DNA of 64,000 nucleotides. Origin: Juglans regia. Taxonomy: Eukaryota > Streptophyta > Magnoliopsida > Fagales > Juglandaceae. The translations under genes were made by a program, and so were the position numbers. The notes under the pieces are model-generated. The model made no database searches and was not told where the DNA came from. It saw nothing but the letters and a program-made list of their open reading frames with translations. Positions within the stretch are counted from its first letter, which is position 1, and each line of letters begins with the position of its first letter. Shown one piece after another: positions 12,884 to 23,037 of this stretch. The DNA lies in the NCBI RefSeq assembly GCF_001411555.2, contig NC_049911.1, positions 31,655,044 through 31,719,043 on the forward strand. Reading direction: 5' to 3'.

Positions 12884-13005
12884 TTTTCAAGCTGGTGTGT
12901 AGAGCACATTATTTAAATAGTAAGATTTGATTCTTAAGATTTAAATTTTAAAAATTCGCTTCCTTCATGTTAGCACTTTACTATGTGTTACCTACACCGG
13001 CTTAT
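12884..13005. mobile_element. MITE (family C), second copy
   Basis: The left end TTTTCAAGCTGGTGTGTAGA and right end CCTACACCGGCTTATA are inverted relative to each other and match the element at 7681-7828. The internal AAGATTTAAATTTTAAAA stretch also matches. It is more eroded than the first copy. Confidence 0.5.
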
Positions 13006-13530
13006 ATATCCCAGAAAATTTGACCCAGAAAATATGACCAGGATGATTTCTGCTTTTCCAAGAAACGTAGGAAATAGGATGATTTTCTTCTAGAAATGCG
13101 TTGGACTATATGCCAAAGATCTTAAAATGTGTTTATAGGGAAAATGGGTTTGTTTTCTGGCCATGGGCACAAGTTCAACTTGGGGTAAGAAGAACTTGAA
13201 ATATAAGGCATTAATTACTGTGATTTAGTTATCAAGCTTTAGCATCGTGCATATCAAACATGGTGGCTTTAAACCCTGCAATATTTTCACACGAGTTTAC
13301 TAATTGTTGAGGGTAGAGGCATATTTAGGGATGAGAGGACAGTTAGATTTTTGGAATCAATTCGAGCAGCTACTCGAAATTTTTTAATCTTTTTTAGTCA
13401 AAGCCTCGTAACTTTGTCTCTCTTTCCACGGCCTTAACATATTTTGCACTTCTCAAGCAATTCGTTAAAGTATTTCACTTGAAATGCATAGAGTAGTCGA
13501 TCGTATGTTTTTTTTTTTTTCATGCTCTTG
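13006..13530. other. Spacer before the nested transposon block
   Basis: AT-rich DNA with no gene or named repeat that I can support. Confidence 0.5.
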
Positions 13531-14006
13531 GAGCACTAGTAGTGGCCTAACTAAAGTTTGGCCAAATTTTAATTAGGAAAATTATTTTTATAAATTTAGT
13601 TAGTTACTTTTCAACAGTACCAAATAACAAACTCTTCAAATATATCACTATTCTATTAAAAATATTGATTTTGGCATTTTTATTTATTTTAATTCTAATT
13701 GGAATTGGAATATTTATTCATTATTAAAAAAATACAATTATTCCAATGGCTATAATTTTTTAACGATCATATTCTTCTAACGAATATATTTTTTCAACGG
13801 TCATATCTTTCCGACGGATATATTTTTTAAACCTTATTTTTTCGAACGACTATATTTATAACTATATTTCTGTAACTATATTTATAACTACATTTACAAC
13901 TATATTTATGTAATGAATATATTTTGATAATGTCTATATTTCTCTAATGGTTATATTCTTCTACTATAAAACATAACATTTTCTCAACAATTTCATTCAC
14001 TCCAAG

Positions 14007-14701
14007 TAGGGGTGGGCAGCGGGGGCGGGCGCTCCGCTTCCGCTTCCGCCCCGCCCCGCCCCCCGCATGGCGGGACGGGCAACCCCGCTCCGCCCATGCG
14101 GGGGCGGGGCCCCCCACCCCACATCTAGGGCCCCTAGCGGGGGCGGGTGGTTGGGAGGGCCCAACCCCACCCCGCGTTTCCCCTGCCCCCATTTTTTTAT
14201 ATATATATATTATTAAATATATATTTATATTTTAAAAATTGTGTATGTATAAATATATATTACAATTTGTTAGACTTTTTTACAAAATATGTATTGACAA
14301 ATTTAAAAACTACATAGTTTAAAAATTAATACACTACAATTTACACAAAATATGCATTGATAAATTTAAAAATTACATAGTTTAAAAATTAATACACTAC
14401 AATTTACACAAAATATGCACTAGTAAATTTAAGAATTACATAGTTTTTAAATTATAGTCATATTTATAAAATTTAAATTTATAATCTGGATCTAAAAATG
14501 TATTTTTAATTACTTTTGCACTTATAAATAATTTTTAAATAAAATAAAAGTAGTATTTTTTTTTAAGTAAAAAGAGGCGAGGCGAATTGAGAATCTGCTC
14601 TGCACCCCACCCATTGGGGCGGGGGACGGTGGTAAAAACCCCATGGGGCGGGGTACAGGGAAGGGGTGCTCCCGCCCCGTAGGGGGTGGGTAGCACCCCT
14701 A
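14007..14701. mobile_element. Non-autonomous hAT element with perfect target duplication
   Basis: A 695-bp element that starts TAGGGGTG and ends CACCCCTA, an 8-bp perfect inverted repeat. The target duplication ACTCCAAG is exact at 13999-14006 and 14702-14709. The ends are extremely GC-rich and the middle is AT-rich with a 63-bp tandem repeat. It has no transposase. An 8-bp duplication with these termini is diagnostic of the hAT superfamily. It sits inside the Harbinger element. Confidence 0.85.
14278..14455. repeat. Tandem repeat of about 63 bp, nearly 3 copies
   Basis: The unit contains ACACAAAATATGCATTGATA, TTACATAGTTTAAAA and AATACACTACAATT. There are two full copies plus a diverging third. 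It lies wholly inside the hAT element and is not CRISPR: there are no spacers and the host is a plant. Confidence 0.8.
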
Positions 14702-14777
14702 ACTCCAAGTCAAGTTTTTCCTCTGCGAAATCTGTTCTTTTAATTTTCTCTCAATGTATTATTCGTTTTTTTACAAA

Positions 14778-15245
14778 ATGATACTTATCGATTCAGATTC
14801 CGACGAAGAATTTGAGATAGCAACCCAACTTGATCTGGAAGGAGAAGGATTAAGTTCATGTGGCTCTTCTTGAAATTCATGTAGATTCATCAGGCGCGAT
14901 CGATTGCAAGCCCATCAAAATTTTTTTCGAGACTATTTTGCCGATCCTTCAATCTATCCTCACAAATACTTTTGAATTAGTCGTTTTCTATTTTTTCGTA
15001 TCCAAGCTGCGGTAGAAGCATATGAATCTTATTTTGTCTAAAGACAAGATGGTTTTGGAAGACTTGGTTTTTTTTCCCTTCAAAAGATTATAACTGCTCT
15101 GAAGATGTTTGCATATGTTGTCATGATTGATTTTATGGATGAATACTTGAGATTGGAGATTTTTGCATTAAGAAGCCTAAAATTTATTGTCAAAGCAGTT
15201 GTTTCAATTTTTTCTGAAGAGTACTTAAGGAAACCAACAATTTTT
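14778..15245 (+). pseudogene. Harbinger transposase relic, N-terminal part only
   Basis: One frame from the ATG at 14778 shows a short acidic N-terminus, then RRDRLQAHQNFFRDYFADPS, IYPHKYF, RLGFFSLQKI, and FIVKAVVSIFSEEYLR. These match the conserved start of plant PIF/Harbinger (DDE_Tnp_4, ALP1-like) transposases. In-frame stops fall near 14870, 14974 and 15038. The DDE catalytic core never appears; the frame runs into a short duplication of its own end (about 15240-15270). It cannot make a working enzyme. Confidence 0.7.
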
Positions 15246-15529
15246 TGTCAAAGCAATTGTTTCAATTTTTTATGGTTGTTTAATTTTATGGTTGTACAAG
15301 AAAATCATCCTAAATGCTTGAACTCAGATCAATCTCTTATTCTATTATGAGTTCATTGGTTTCACTATATCTTTAATCAGACAAATTAATGTTGAAAGTT
15401 CCCTCTTAGGGCAATTGTCAAGACTTCAAGCACATAACACTAGAGAAATAGATTTTGCGTGAAAGGAAATTCCCTCTGTTTAACCCCATCAACACCCAAA
15501 TCTGAAATCAACCTTAAAACCTTGAAACA

Positions 15530-15660
15530 ACAATAAAATAGAATGAACAAATCAAATAAAAAAATCCCAAATCAGAAACCACAGGAGATAGATGAGGATT
15601 TCCCAAAAAAAAAGAACCAAAAAAGAGAAAAAAGAAAGAAAGAGGGAGGCGACGATGACA
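15530..15660. repeat. Direct duplication, copy 1
   Basis: Starts with the shared string AGAATGAACAAATCAAATAA, followed by AATC(C)CAAATCA, AAACCAC and an A/G-rich run. Copy 2 begins at about 15829 and is cut in two by the copia element, resuming at 20706-20795. Confidence 0.65.
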
Positions 15661-15855
15661 TATATATCTTAAAGCATCAAACATATAAATATATATATTT
15701 CTCTCTTAAAGCAACTCTTGGTTCTTGTTTAGAAAAAGTTCTCGATATCCAATCTTGCAAATTCAATGTTCGAACCCAAAATAAAAGCCATTGAGCCCGA
15801 GTCCCACTTCACAGAACTATTGAAACCCACAATAGAATGAACAAATCAAATAAAA

Positions 15856-16181
15856 TGTTAGACCAATCACTTATGGACATTCCACACATGTAGCCGACAC
15901 TCTTGGACTGCCCAAACTTGTAGCTGCAGATCAATCTTCTCTAGGATCCAAGTGATCAACGTAGTCAATAGTTTCCTGAATTTATTCTTTCCTTGTATCA
16001 TGCTAATAGTCTGATTTCCATCCTGATTTTCATACTGTATATTTCCATACTTATCCGTGTAAAGCTGTAATATTTTCTTTCCATATTTATCTGTACATTG
16101 AATTATTTAATAGTGAATCAAGTCATAGCAGAGGCTAAGTTTGTCTCTCTGTTTTTCACCATTGTCTATTAAGTTCTTACA
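15856..16181 (+). repeat. 5' LTR of the copia element
   Basis: 326 bp from TGTTAGACC to TTCTTACA. It carries 12 bp near its end that the 3' LTR lacks. Confidence 0.95.
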
Positions 16182-16196
16182 TGGTATCAGCCCGGT
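16182..16196 (+). other. Primer-binding site (initiator tRNA-Met type)
   Basis: TGGTATCAGCCCGG begins at the first base after the 5' LTR. TGGTATCAG is complementary to the 3' end of plant initiator tRNA-Met, the usual copia primer. Confidence 0.85.
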
Positions 16197-16258
16197 AAGG
16201 CTCACGCCCAACAACAACGTTCCTATACCCAACTTCCGCACAAAAATAACCAAACTTC

Positions 16259-19200
16259 ATGGCTTCTTCCCTTCAAACTTCACCTCAGTTTCCGAAACTG
16301 GATGGCCCCAATTATGTTACCTGGCGGATCCAGTTTCTTGTCTTCCTCAAGAGCCACGACATGGTTGGACTCGTTGATGGTACCAACCTTGCTCCACCTA
16401 AAACTTTGCCTGACGGACCTCCGAATCCTGATTATACTCGCTGGTCCAAACAGGATAATTGTGTTCTCAGCTGGCTTTATGCTTTTATTACTGAGAAACT
16501 TGTCTCTACCGTCCTTAATCTGGAGACTTCCAAACAAGTTTGGGACGCTCTTCAAACGCGTTTCTCTTCGGCATCGCGCTCTCGGGTTGCCTTTCTCAAA
16601 AGACAGCTTCAAACAATTTCTCAAGGAACTCGCTCCTGCCTCTCTTACGTTGAAAAGGCCAAGCTACTTTCGGATCAACTGTCTGCTGTTGGTAAACCCG
16701 TGAATGAGCAAGACCTCATCACTTACCACTTGAGTGGACTCGAGCCGCAGTTCATGCCATTTGTCACTGCTTTTACCTTTGCAATCAGGGACAAGGACTT
16801 CTCTCTGGATGATTTTCAGACCGAACTCTTAAACTTTGAGACGTTAATGGAGGTCTCTAGCCCCCCTGTTCCCCCTGAAAACAGCTTTGCCTTTGCTGCC
16901 AATTACTCCAAGACAACGGCGCAAAAGAAAAATAATAAAGGCCCACCTTTTTCATCCCAGAACTGGTCGCCTATACCAACTACTCGTCCTCTACCTCATG
17001 TAGGGTCCTCTAGCACCAGGTCAGATGCACCTACCTCTGGAGACAACAGACCCGTTTGTCAAATCTGCACTAAAAAGGGGCACATGGCCCTCGACTGCTA
17101 TAATCGCTTTAATTTCTCCTATCAAGGCCGCTTACCCCCATCAGATATTGCTGCGATGGCTGCTGAAGGTAATACTTCTTATGCTCAACAGGTATGGTAT
17201 GCAAACAGTGGGGCCAATGCCTACATCACCAATAATACGACAAACCTCACTACCGCACAACCTTATGAAGGAGAAGAGACTATCACAGTTGGAAATGGCT
17301 CAGGTTTGGTGATTCAAAATATGGGTACCACATCGCTTACTTCACATCATTCCAACTTTACTCTATCCAATGTTCTTCATTGTCCAAATGCTTCCGCAAA
17401 TTTAATCTCTATCAATCAATTTTGTTTGGATAATGATTGCTATTTTATACTGACTGGAAATGATTTTTCTGTGAAGGAGAACAACAAGGGGTGACTACTA
17501 CTCCAAGGGCAAGTTAAGAACGGACTCTATCCAATTGCAGGCAATAAATCTTGTTCAAATAAAATTTCTTGTTTTGCGGCTCAAGTCGGTGTGTCCACCA
17601 CTCTTGACACATGGCATGATCGACTTGGCCACCTGTCTCAAACTGTTTTAAATAAATTGGTTAATTCCAAACATTTAGATGTCTCTACATCAAATAAATT
17701 AAGATTTTGTTCGTCATGTCCTTTGGGGAAATCCAAACAATTACTGTTTAGTGACTCAACTCGTCAAACAACTCGTCCTTTAGCTCTTATTCATTCCGAT
17801 GTATGGACATCTCCTATGTATTCGGTTGGTGGATCGAAATATTATGTTATTTTTGTTGACGACTTTTCTCGTTTTACTTGGCTATATCCCATTAAATTTA
17901 AACATGAGGTTTTGCCTATTTTTAAACAATTTAAAACTCTAGTGGAAAATGTCTTTTCTTGTAAAATTCAACAATTACAAACTGATAATGGTGGTGAATT
18001 TACCTCCACCATTTTTAAATATTTTTTACAAGAAAATGGCATATTCCATCGATTAACATGCCCTCATACCTCCCAACAAAACGGGATAGCCGAACGTAAA
18101 CATCGTCACATCGTTGAAACCGGCTTAACTCTTCTTGCTCGATCCCACCTTCCTCACATCTGTTTATCTTATAAATCGACTTCCCACCAAAGTCTTGCAT
18201 CACTTGACACCTTTTTACATGCTCCATAAAAAGGTTCCAAAATACTCACATCTTAAAATTTTTGGCTCGGCATGTTTTCCTTTACTTCGACCCTATGACA
18301 CTCACAAACTCTCTTTTCGTAGTAAAGAATGCATTTTTCTAGGATATCCCAGTCAACAACGTGGGTATCGGTGCCTTGACTATGCCACTGGTCGTGTCTA
18401 TGTCTCTCGAAATGTCCTCTTTAATGAACAAGAGTTTCCTGCAGCACGTGATAGTGTCTTCTATTCTCCTGCCTCAACGAGTACGGTCTCCCCAGGTACG
18501 TCTTCTTCTCTATTTTCATTTCCCCCATTGCCAACCCAAATCCCTCCCACTACTGAAACTAATCTCGACGTTCCCTCCTCCGAAAACCCAGATCCATCTC
18601 CTATGCCTGCATCTACGGACCATTCACTCAAAAATCCCGAGATTCCCATCATCGATCTTCCTATCACGACTTCCCCACCTCCCTCCATTCCGTCAGTCTC
18701 TACCCTGTCCAATAGTCAAACCCATACCAATAATCGCGTCACAACCCGATCCATGACCGGTAACTCAAAACCCAAAGCTTTCCCAGATTTTATCTCTCAA
18801 TACTCGACTCGGCATCCCCTGCAGGTACTCTCCACGATAGTCACCGAAACTGAGCCCTCCACTTACACACAAGCAGCCTCTTCTCTTCAATGGCGTGCCG
18901 CAATGAGCTCTGAGTTTGACGCGTTACTGGCGAATGGGACTTGGTCACTCTGCCCTCGTCCACCTGGTAAGCATGTTGTTAGAAATAAATGGGTCTTTAA
19001 GATCAAAAGACTCTCTGATGGTCGGATTGAGCGCTAGAAAGCGCGTCTCGTTGCCAAGGGGTTTGATCAACAATATGGCATTGACTATGCCGAAACCTTT
19101 TCACCCGTAGTAAAACACACAACTGTCCGAATGGTTCATGCCTTAGCAGTCTCTTTTAACTGGAATATCCGTCAGTTAGATATTTCCAACGCTTTTTTGC

Positions 19201-20387
19201 ATGGGTTTTTGGATGAAGAGGTATTTATGGAACAACCTCAGGGGTTTATTGATGAGAATTACCCAGATTATGTGTGCTGTTTGCACAAGTCTCTGTACGG
19301 CCTCAAACAAGCACCGCGTGCTTGGTTTCGCCGTCTCTCTCAATTTCTGTTAGAATATGGTTTTAATGAGTCCACTGCTGATTACTCACTGTTTATATAT
19401 GCTACTGATTCAGTAAAATTATATGTGTTAGTTTATGTTGACGACATCCTTGTCACTGGTTCTAGCACAGATGCTGTTGATTTATTTATTTTATCTCTCA
19501 AGGATTCCTTTCTTGTTAAATATCTGGGTGAGCTGAGTTTTTTCCTAGGCGTCGAGGCTAGTCGTGATCAACATGGCCTACACCTTTGCCAAACCCGTTA
19601 TATCACTGATTTGCTTGAGAGCACCAAGATGGTGGGTGCTAAACCTCTCAATTGTCCTTCCACATCTGGACCAAAACTCTCTTCCACCGAAGGTGAGCTC
19701 TTATCTGATCCTACTGAGTATCGCCGTGTAGTCGGGGCTCTTCAATATTGCACAATTTCACGCCCCGACATTGCATATGCTGTCAATCAATTGTGCCAAT
19801 TTATGCATCATCCCCGTGAATCCCATTGGATTGCTGTCAAGAGAGTACTTCGCTATCTTAAGGGTAGTATTGACTATGGTCTCTATTTCTCTCCCGGTGC
19901 TATAAACTTATAAGCTTACTGTGACTTTGATTGGGCTGGCAATCCGGATGATCGTCGTAGCACAATCGGGTATGGTGTATTTCTTGGCCCAAATCTCATC
20001 ACCTGGACAGCCAAGAAACAACCCATTGTATCCAAAAGTAGCACGGATGCGGAATACCGCAGTTTGGCCATCACAACTGCCGAATTATATTGGATTCGTA
20101 TGCTGATGAAGGAGCTTGGTGTACTCCTACCCTCCACTCCAACTATTTGGTGTGACAATATTGGAGCAATTGCTTTAGCCTCAAATCCGGTGTTTCATGC
20201 TCGCACCAAACATGTGGAAGTTGACTATCACTTCATATGGGAAAAAGTCCTCAACAAAGACATTCAAGTGAAGCATATTTCTACCAAGGATCAAATTGCC
20301 GATATTTTCACCAAGGGACACACTGCCTCTCGGTTTGCTTTCCTAAGGTCCAAATTAATGGTGATCTTAATCCCCATCACTTTGAGG
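16259..20387 (+). pseudogene. copia gag-pol polyprotein, broken
   Basis: Gag has a zinc knuckle CQICTKKGHMALDC near 17058-17099. The protease active site reads NSGA instead of DSGA, losing the catalytic Asp. Integrase keeps its His/Cys region and DDE-type sites (HSDVW, TDNGGEF, AERKH). Reverse transcriptase keeps YVDD at about 19434-19445. RNase H follows. Breaks: TGA at 17492-17494, a frame change with local loss at about 18150-18165 inside integrase, TAG at 19035-19037 and TAA at 19911-19913. It is therefore non-autonomous, although its ends could still be mobilised in trans. The small size and short LTRs suggest the Ale/Retrofit lineage, which is an inference. Confidence 0.9.
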
Positions 20388-20392
20388 GGGGG
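20381..20392 (+). other. Polypurine tract
   Basis: A G-rich run (TTGAGGGGGGG) lies immediately before the 3' LTR, where plus-strand DNA synthesis is primed in LTR elements. Confidence 0.8.
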
Positions 20393-20705
20393 TGTTAGAC
20401 CAATCACTTATGGACATTCCACACATGTAGCCGACCTCTTGGACTGCCCAAACTTGTAGCTGCAGATCAATCTTCTCCAGGATCCAAGTGATTAACGTAG
20501 TCAATAGTTTCCTGAATCTATTCTTTCCTTGTATTATGCTAATAGTCTGATTTCCATCCTGATTTTCATACTGTATATTTCCATACTTATCCGTGTAAAG
20601 CTATAATATTTTCTTTCCATATTTATCTGTACATTGAATTATTTAATAGTGAATCAAGTCATAGCAGAGGCTCTGTTTTTCACCATTGTCTATTAAGTTC
20701 TTACA
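20393..20705 (+). repeat. 3' LTR of the copia element
   Basis: 313 bp, matching the 5' LTR except for 5 transitions and two indels (1 and 12 bp). Confidence 0.95.
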
Positions 20706-20795
20706 TAAAAAATCCAAAATCATAAACCACGAGTGATAGACAAAGATTTCACAAAAAAGAATAGAAAAAGGCGAGAAAGAAAAAAAGGAGGTTAG
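20706..20795. repeat. Direct duplication, copy 2 (right part)
   Basis: AAATCCAAAATCATAAACCAC and the following A/G-rich run resume the duplicated segment interrupted by the copia insertion; its left part is 15829-15855. Confidence 0.6.
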
Positions 20796-21640
20796 CGTGG
20801 GCTTACTGGAAGTGCTGATGGCAGCTGGCTTGCTGATGGCTTGATGAACGGGCTGCGTCGAAGTTGACGTTTTTTTTTGAATGGTGTTGATTTTTCTTGC
20901 AGTTTTTGTTTGCCGCGCGATAAAGATTTGCCGGGATGGAATGTTTTATGTCTAAAATATAATTTGGCCTACAATTTAGGCTGGCCAAATTTGGTGACTT
21001 TAGTATTGGTTAAAGATACTGTAGATTTACTGAGTTTGATGTAGATAAAATTTATACAACTTAGTTAAATTTTGATTATAGCCATCTCACTACTGATGCT
21101 CTTTTAGCAACACATTTTTTCTTTACATCCGGGATAGTGCTATGCGAAAAATTGTAAATTTATTTCTTGAAATAATACTTTTACAAAACATGCAAATTCC
21201 TGGTTTAAAGGGGAAAAAAAAAAAAAGTTTTTCAGTAAGCATTCGCAGTTAGATACAAACCAACATATGTGCATAGTTTTTAGTTCTTTTGTGGTTTTGT
21301 TTTTCATCTTGAATTCTATCTACTCTTAATTATATCAATTCATATTTCATATTTTTTAAGTAATTAATTTATTTATAGAATATTATATTTATAAATTGAT
21401 TCTGTTATAAAGATAAAAATTCAGGAATAGTAAACTCAAAATTAGAAAATGTACACGTCACTTTTTCGTTCTCTTTTTTTCTTCGGCTTTTCAAAATTAA
21501 ATCAAACAGCTAAAAAAACATTGGCCAATAGCAAGGAAGCTTACCCACCCACTCTCATGCACACATACGGATCAGAGACAGCCACCAGCGCATCTTGCCC
21601 TCTCTTCCTTCTCCCAGAGCCAAAACCAGACGATCTTCCC

Positions 21641-21670
21641 TCCGATTCCGATTCCGATTCCGATTCCGAT
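21641..21670. repeat. (TCCGAT)5 microsatellite
   Basis: Five exact hexamer copies. In one frame they encode alternating Ser and Asp, but that frame has no further support as a gene. Confidence 0.9.
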
Positions 21671-21794
21671 TCTCCAAATAAATCGATCAGCATAATTCAT
21701 TTTTAATTACATCCTTTTTGAACAAATTATAAAGCTGTTTTTTCAAAGCTTGAAATATCCAATTTTTATTTTTCTCCAATAATGTTTTTTTAGC

Positions 21795-21819
21795 AAATAA
21801 ATAAATAAATAAATAAATA
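21795..21819. repeat. (AAAT)n microsatellite
   Basis: About six tandem AAAT units. Confidence 0.85.
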
Positions 21820-22030
21820 CCCGCGAATGAACGAGTCGTGACTCTCCTTTTCCTTTCCCTCAGTCCCAACCCCACCCCCTCGCTAAGATGCGCCCCGGGT
21901 TCGCTCCCCACACCCTTCATTTTCCTTCTGTTCCATACCTTGACTTTTTCCCTTTTCTTTTTTTCCCCTTTTAATCTAATTTTGGGAGAATAAATTTTGC
22001 TGATACCTAGGGTTATTGTTCTTCCTGGGG

Positions 22031-22999
22031 ATGGGGGGTTTGGGAACGGGGATCGTCGTGGCGTTGCTGCTTTGGGTGAGGTTTACTTGCGCTGCCGAAC
22101 CGTCGAGGGCTTCGTCTTCGAGCACCCTTTGTCCCGTGGAGTCCGCTTCCGATTCGATCTTAGGGTTCCGGCTTTGGAATTGTCCTTTACACGGTGATTC
22201 TGGATCCCCTGGTCTTGTTGCAGTTACCGTGGTACGTGTCCTCCTTTCCTTTTAATAATCTTTTTTTTTTAAAATTCTCTGGCGTGGTGTTTTTAGGCGA
22301 AATGTGCTCTGTGCTTTGTTTGTGCTAGTTGGGAATTTATACTGGGAATTGTTTGAGACTGCTGGAAGTCGAAGGGTTGCGAAATTATGAAGCATTGCAA
22401 CCCTTTTGTTTTGCATTCTCGAAATATTGTTATTGCTTACTGCTCAAGATACTAAGATAAAATGTTCTCAGTGCTAATTGAGCTGTATCTGAGCCAGAAA
22501 AACGCCTTGGGTGTTGCTCAAGATACCTTTTGTGTGGAATCCCTCCTTAGCTCCTGTTTCTCTCATCCAAATTGTTTGTGAGTTTCTTGGGCCGAAAATC
22601 ATGGTAATTTAAAAAATTCAGTATGAAATTGAGTAGATGTCGATTTGTGATTCAAAGCAACTTTATTTTGGGTAATAGGAAGGCTAACAATCACTATTAC
22701 GATAAGAATCAAGAAGTTGATTTGCTTTTATTTGGATCGCCACTGAAATGGAGAAATTGTGGAAGTTAGCAACATTGCGTAGCTTTTATAAATATTTTTA
22801 GCTGTGCATCTGTAAACCTGTTAATATGATCCTAAAGGGAATTTACACTTTGTTACTGGAAAGGGAGATGAGGTTTCACTTCAAAGGGCATTAAATATGG
22901 TTCACACAAAGGGTCATCAATACGTGGCTGTGCTCTTCTATGCATCTTGGTGCCCGTTCTCCAGGACTTTCTGGCCAAGCTTTTCCATCCTGTCTTCTT

Positions 23000-23037
<38 letters not shown>

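Larger units (their letters stand above)
15856..20705 (+). mobile_element. Ty1/copia LTR retrotransposon, complete but defective
   Basis: A 4.85-kb element with LTRs of 326 and 313 bp, both starting TGTTAGACC and ending TTACA. A 5-bp target duplication TAAAA lies at 15851-15855 and 20706-20710. The primer-binding site follows the 5' LTR directly, and a G-rich polypurine tract precedes the 3' LTR. Domain order is gag, protease, integrase, reverse transcriptase, RNase H, which defines copia. The LTRs differ by 5 transitions, a 1-bp indel and a 12-bp indel, so insertion was fairly recent. Confidence 0.95.
13531..21101 (+). mobile_element. PIF/Harbinger-type transposon, interrupted by two later insertions
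   Basis: The left end GAGCACTAGTAGTGG and the reverse complement of the right end (GAGCATCAGTAGTGAG) form imperfect terminal inverted repeats. Flanks are TTG and TTT, consistent with one mutated 3-bp target duplication. Inside are GGCCAAATTT-type subterminal sequences on both sides, a transposase relic at 14778-15245, a hAT insertion and a copia insertion. Without the insertions the element is about 2.0 kb, and it is immobile now. Confidence 0.6.
21102..22030 (+). other. Upstream region of the APRL-like gene
   Basis: No independent gene. A TCCGAT hexanucleotide repeat is at 21641-21670, an AAAT repeat at 21795-21819 and pyrimidine-rich DNA at 21840-21980. The last part probably holds the promoter and 5'UTR of the next gene. 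Confidence 0.45.

Noticed and set aside
13944..14192. An 82-codon Gly/Pro/Arg-rich minus-strand frame
   Set aside because: It is a by-product of the GC-rich end of the hAT element and spans its boundary.
14278..14455. Possible CRISPR-like array
   Set aside because: The repeats are adjacent without unique spacers, sit inside a transposon, and the genome is a plant's.
18461..18712. Antisense Gly-rich frame in the copia element
   Set aside because: Shadow of the Ser/Pro-rich spacer between integrase and reverse transcriptase.
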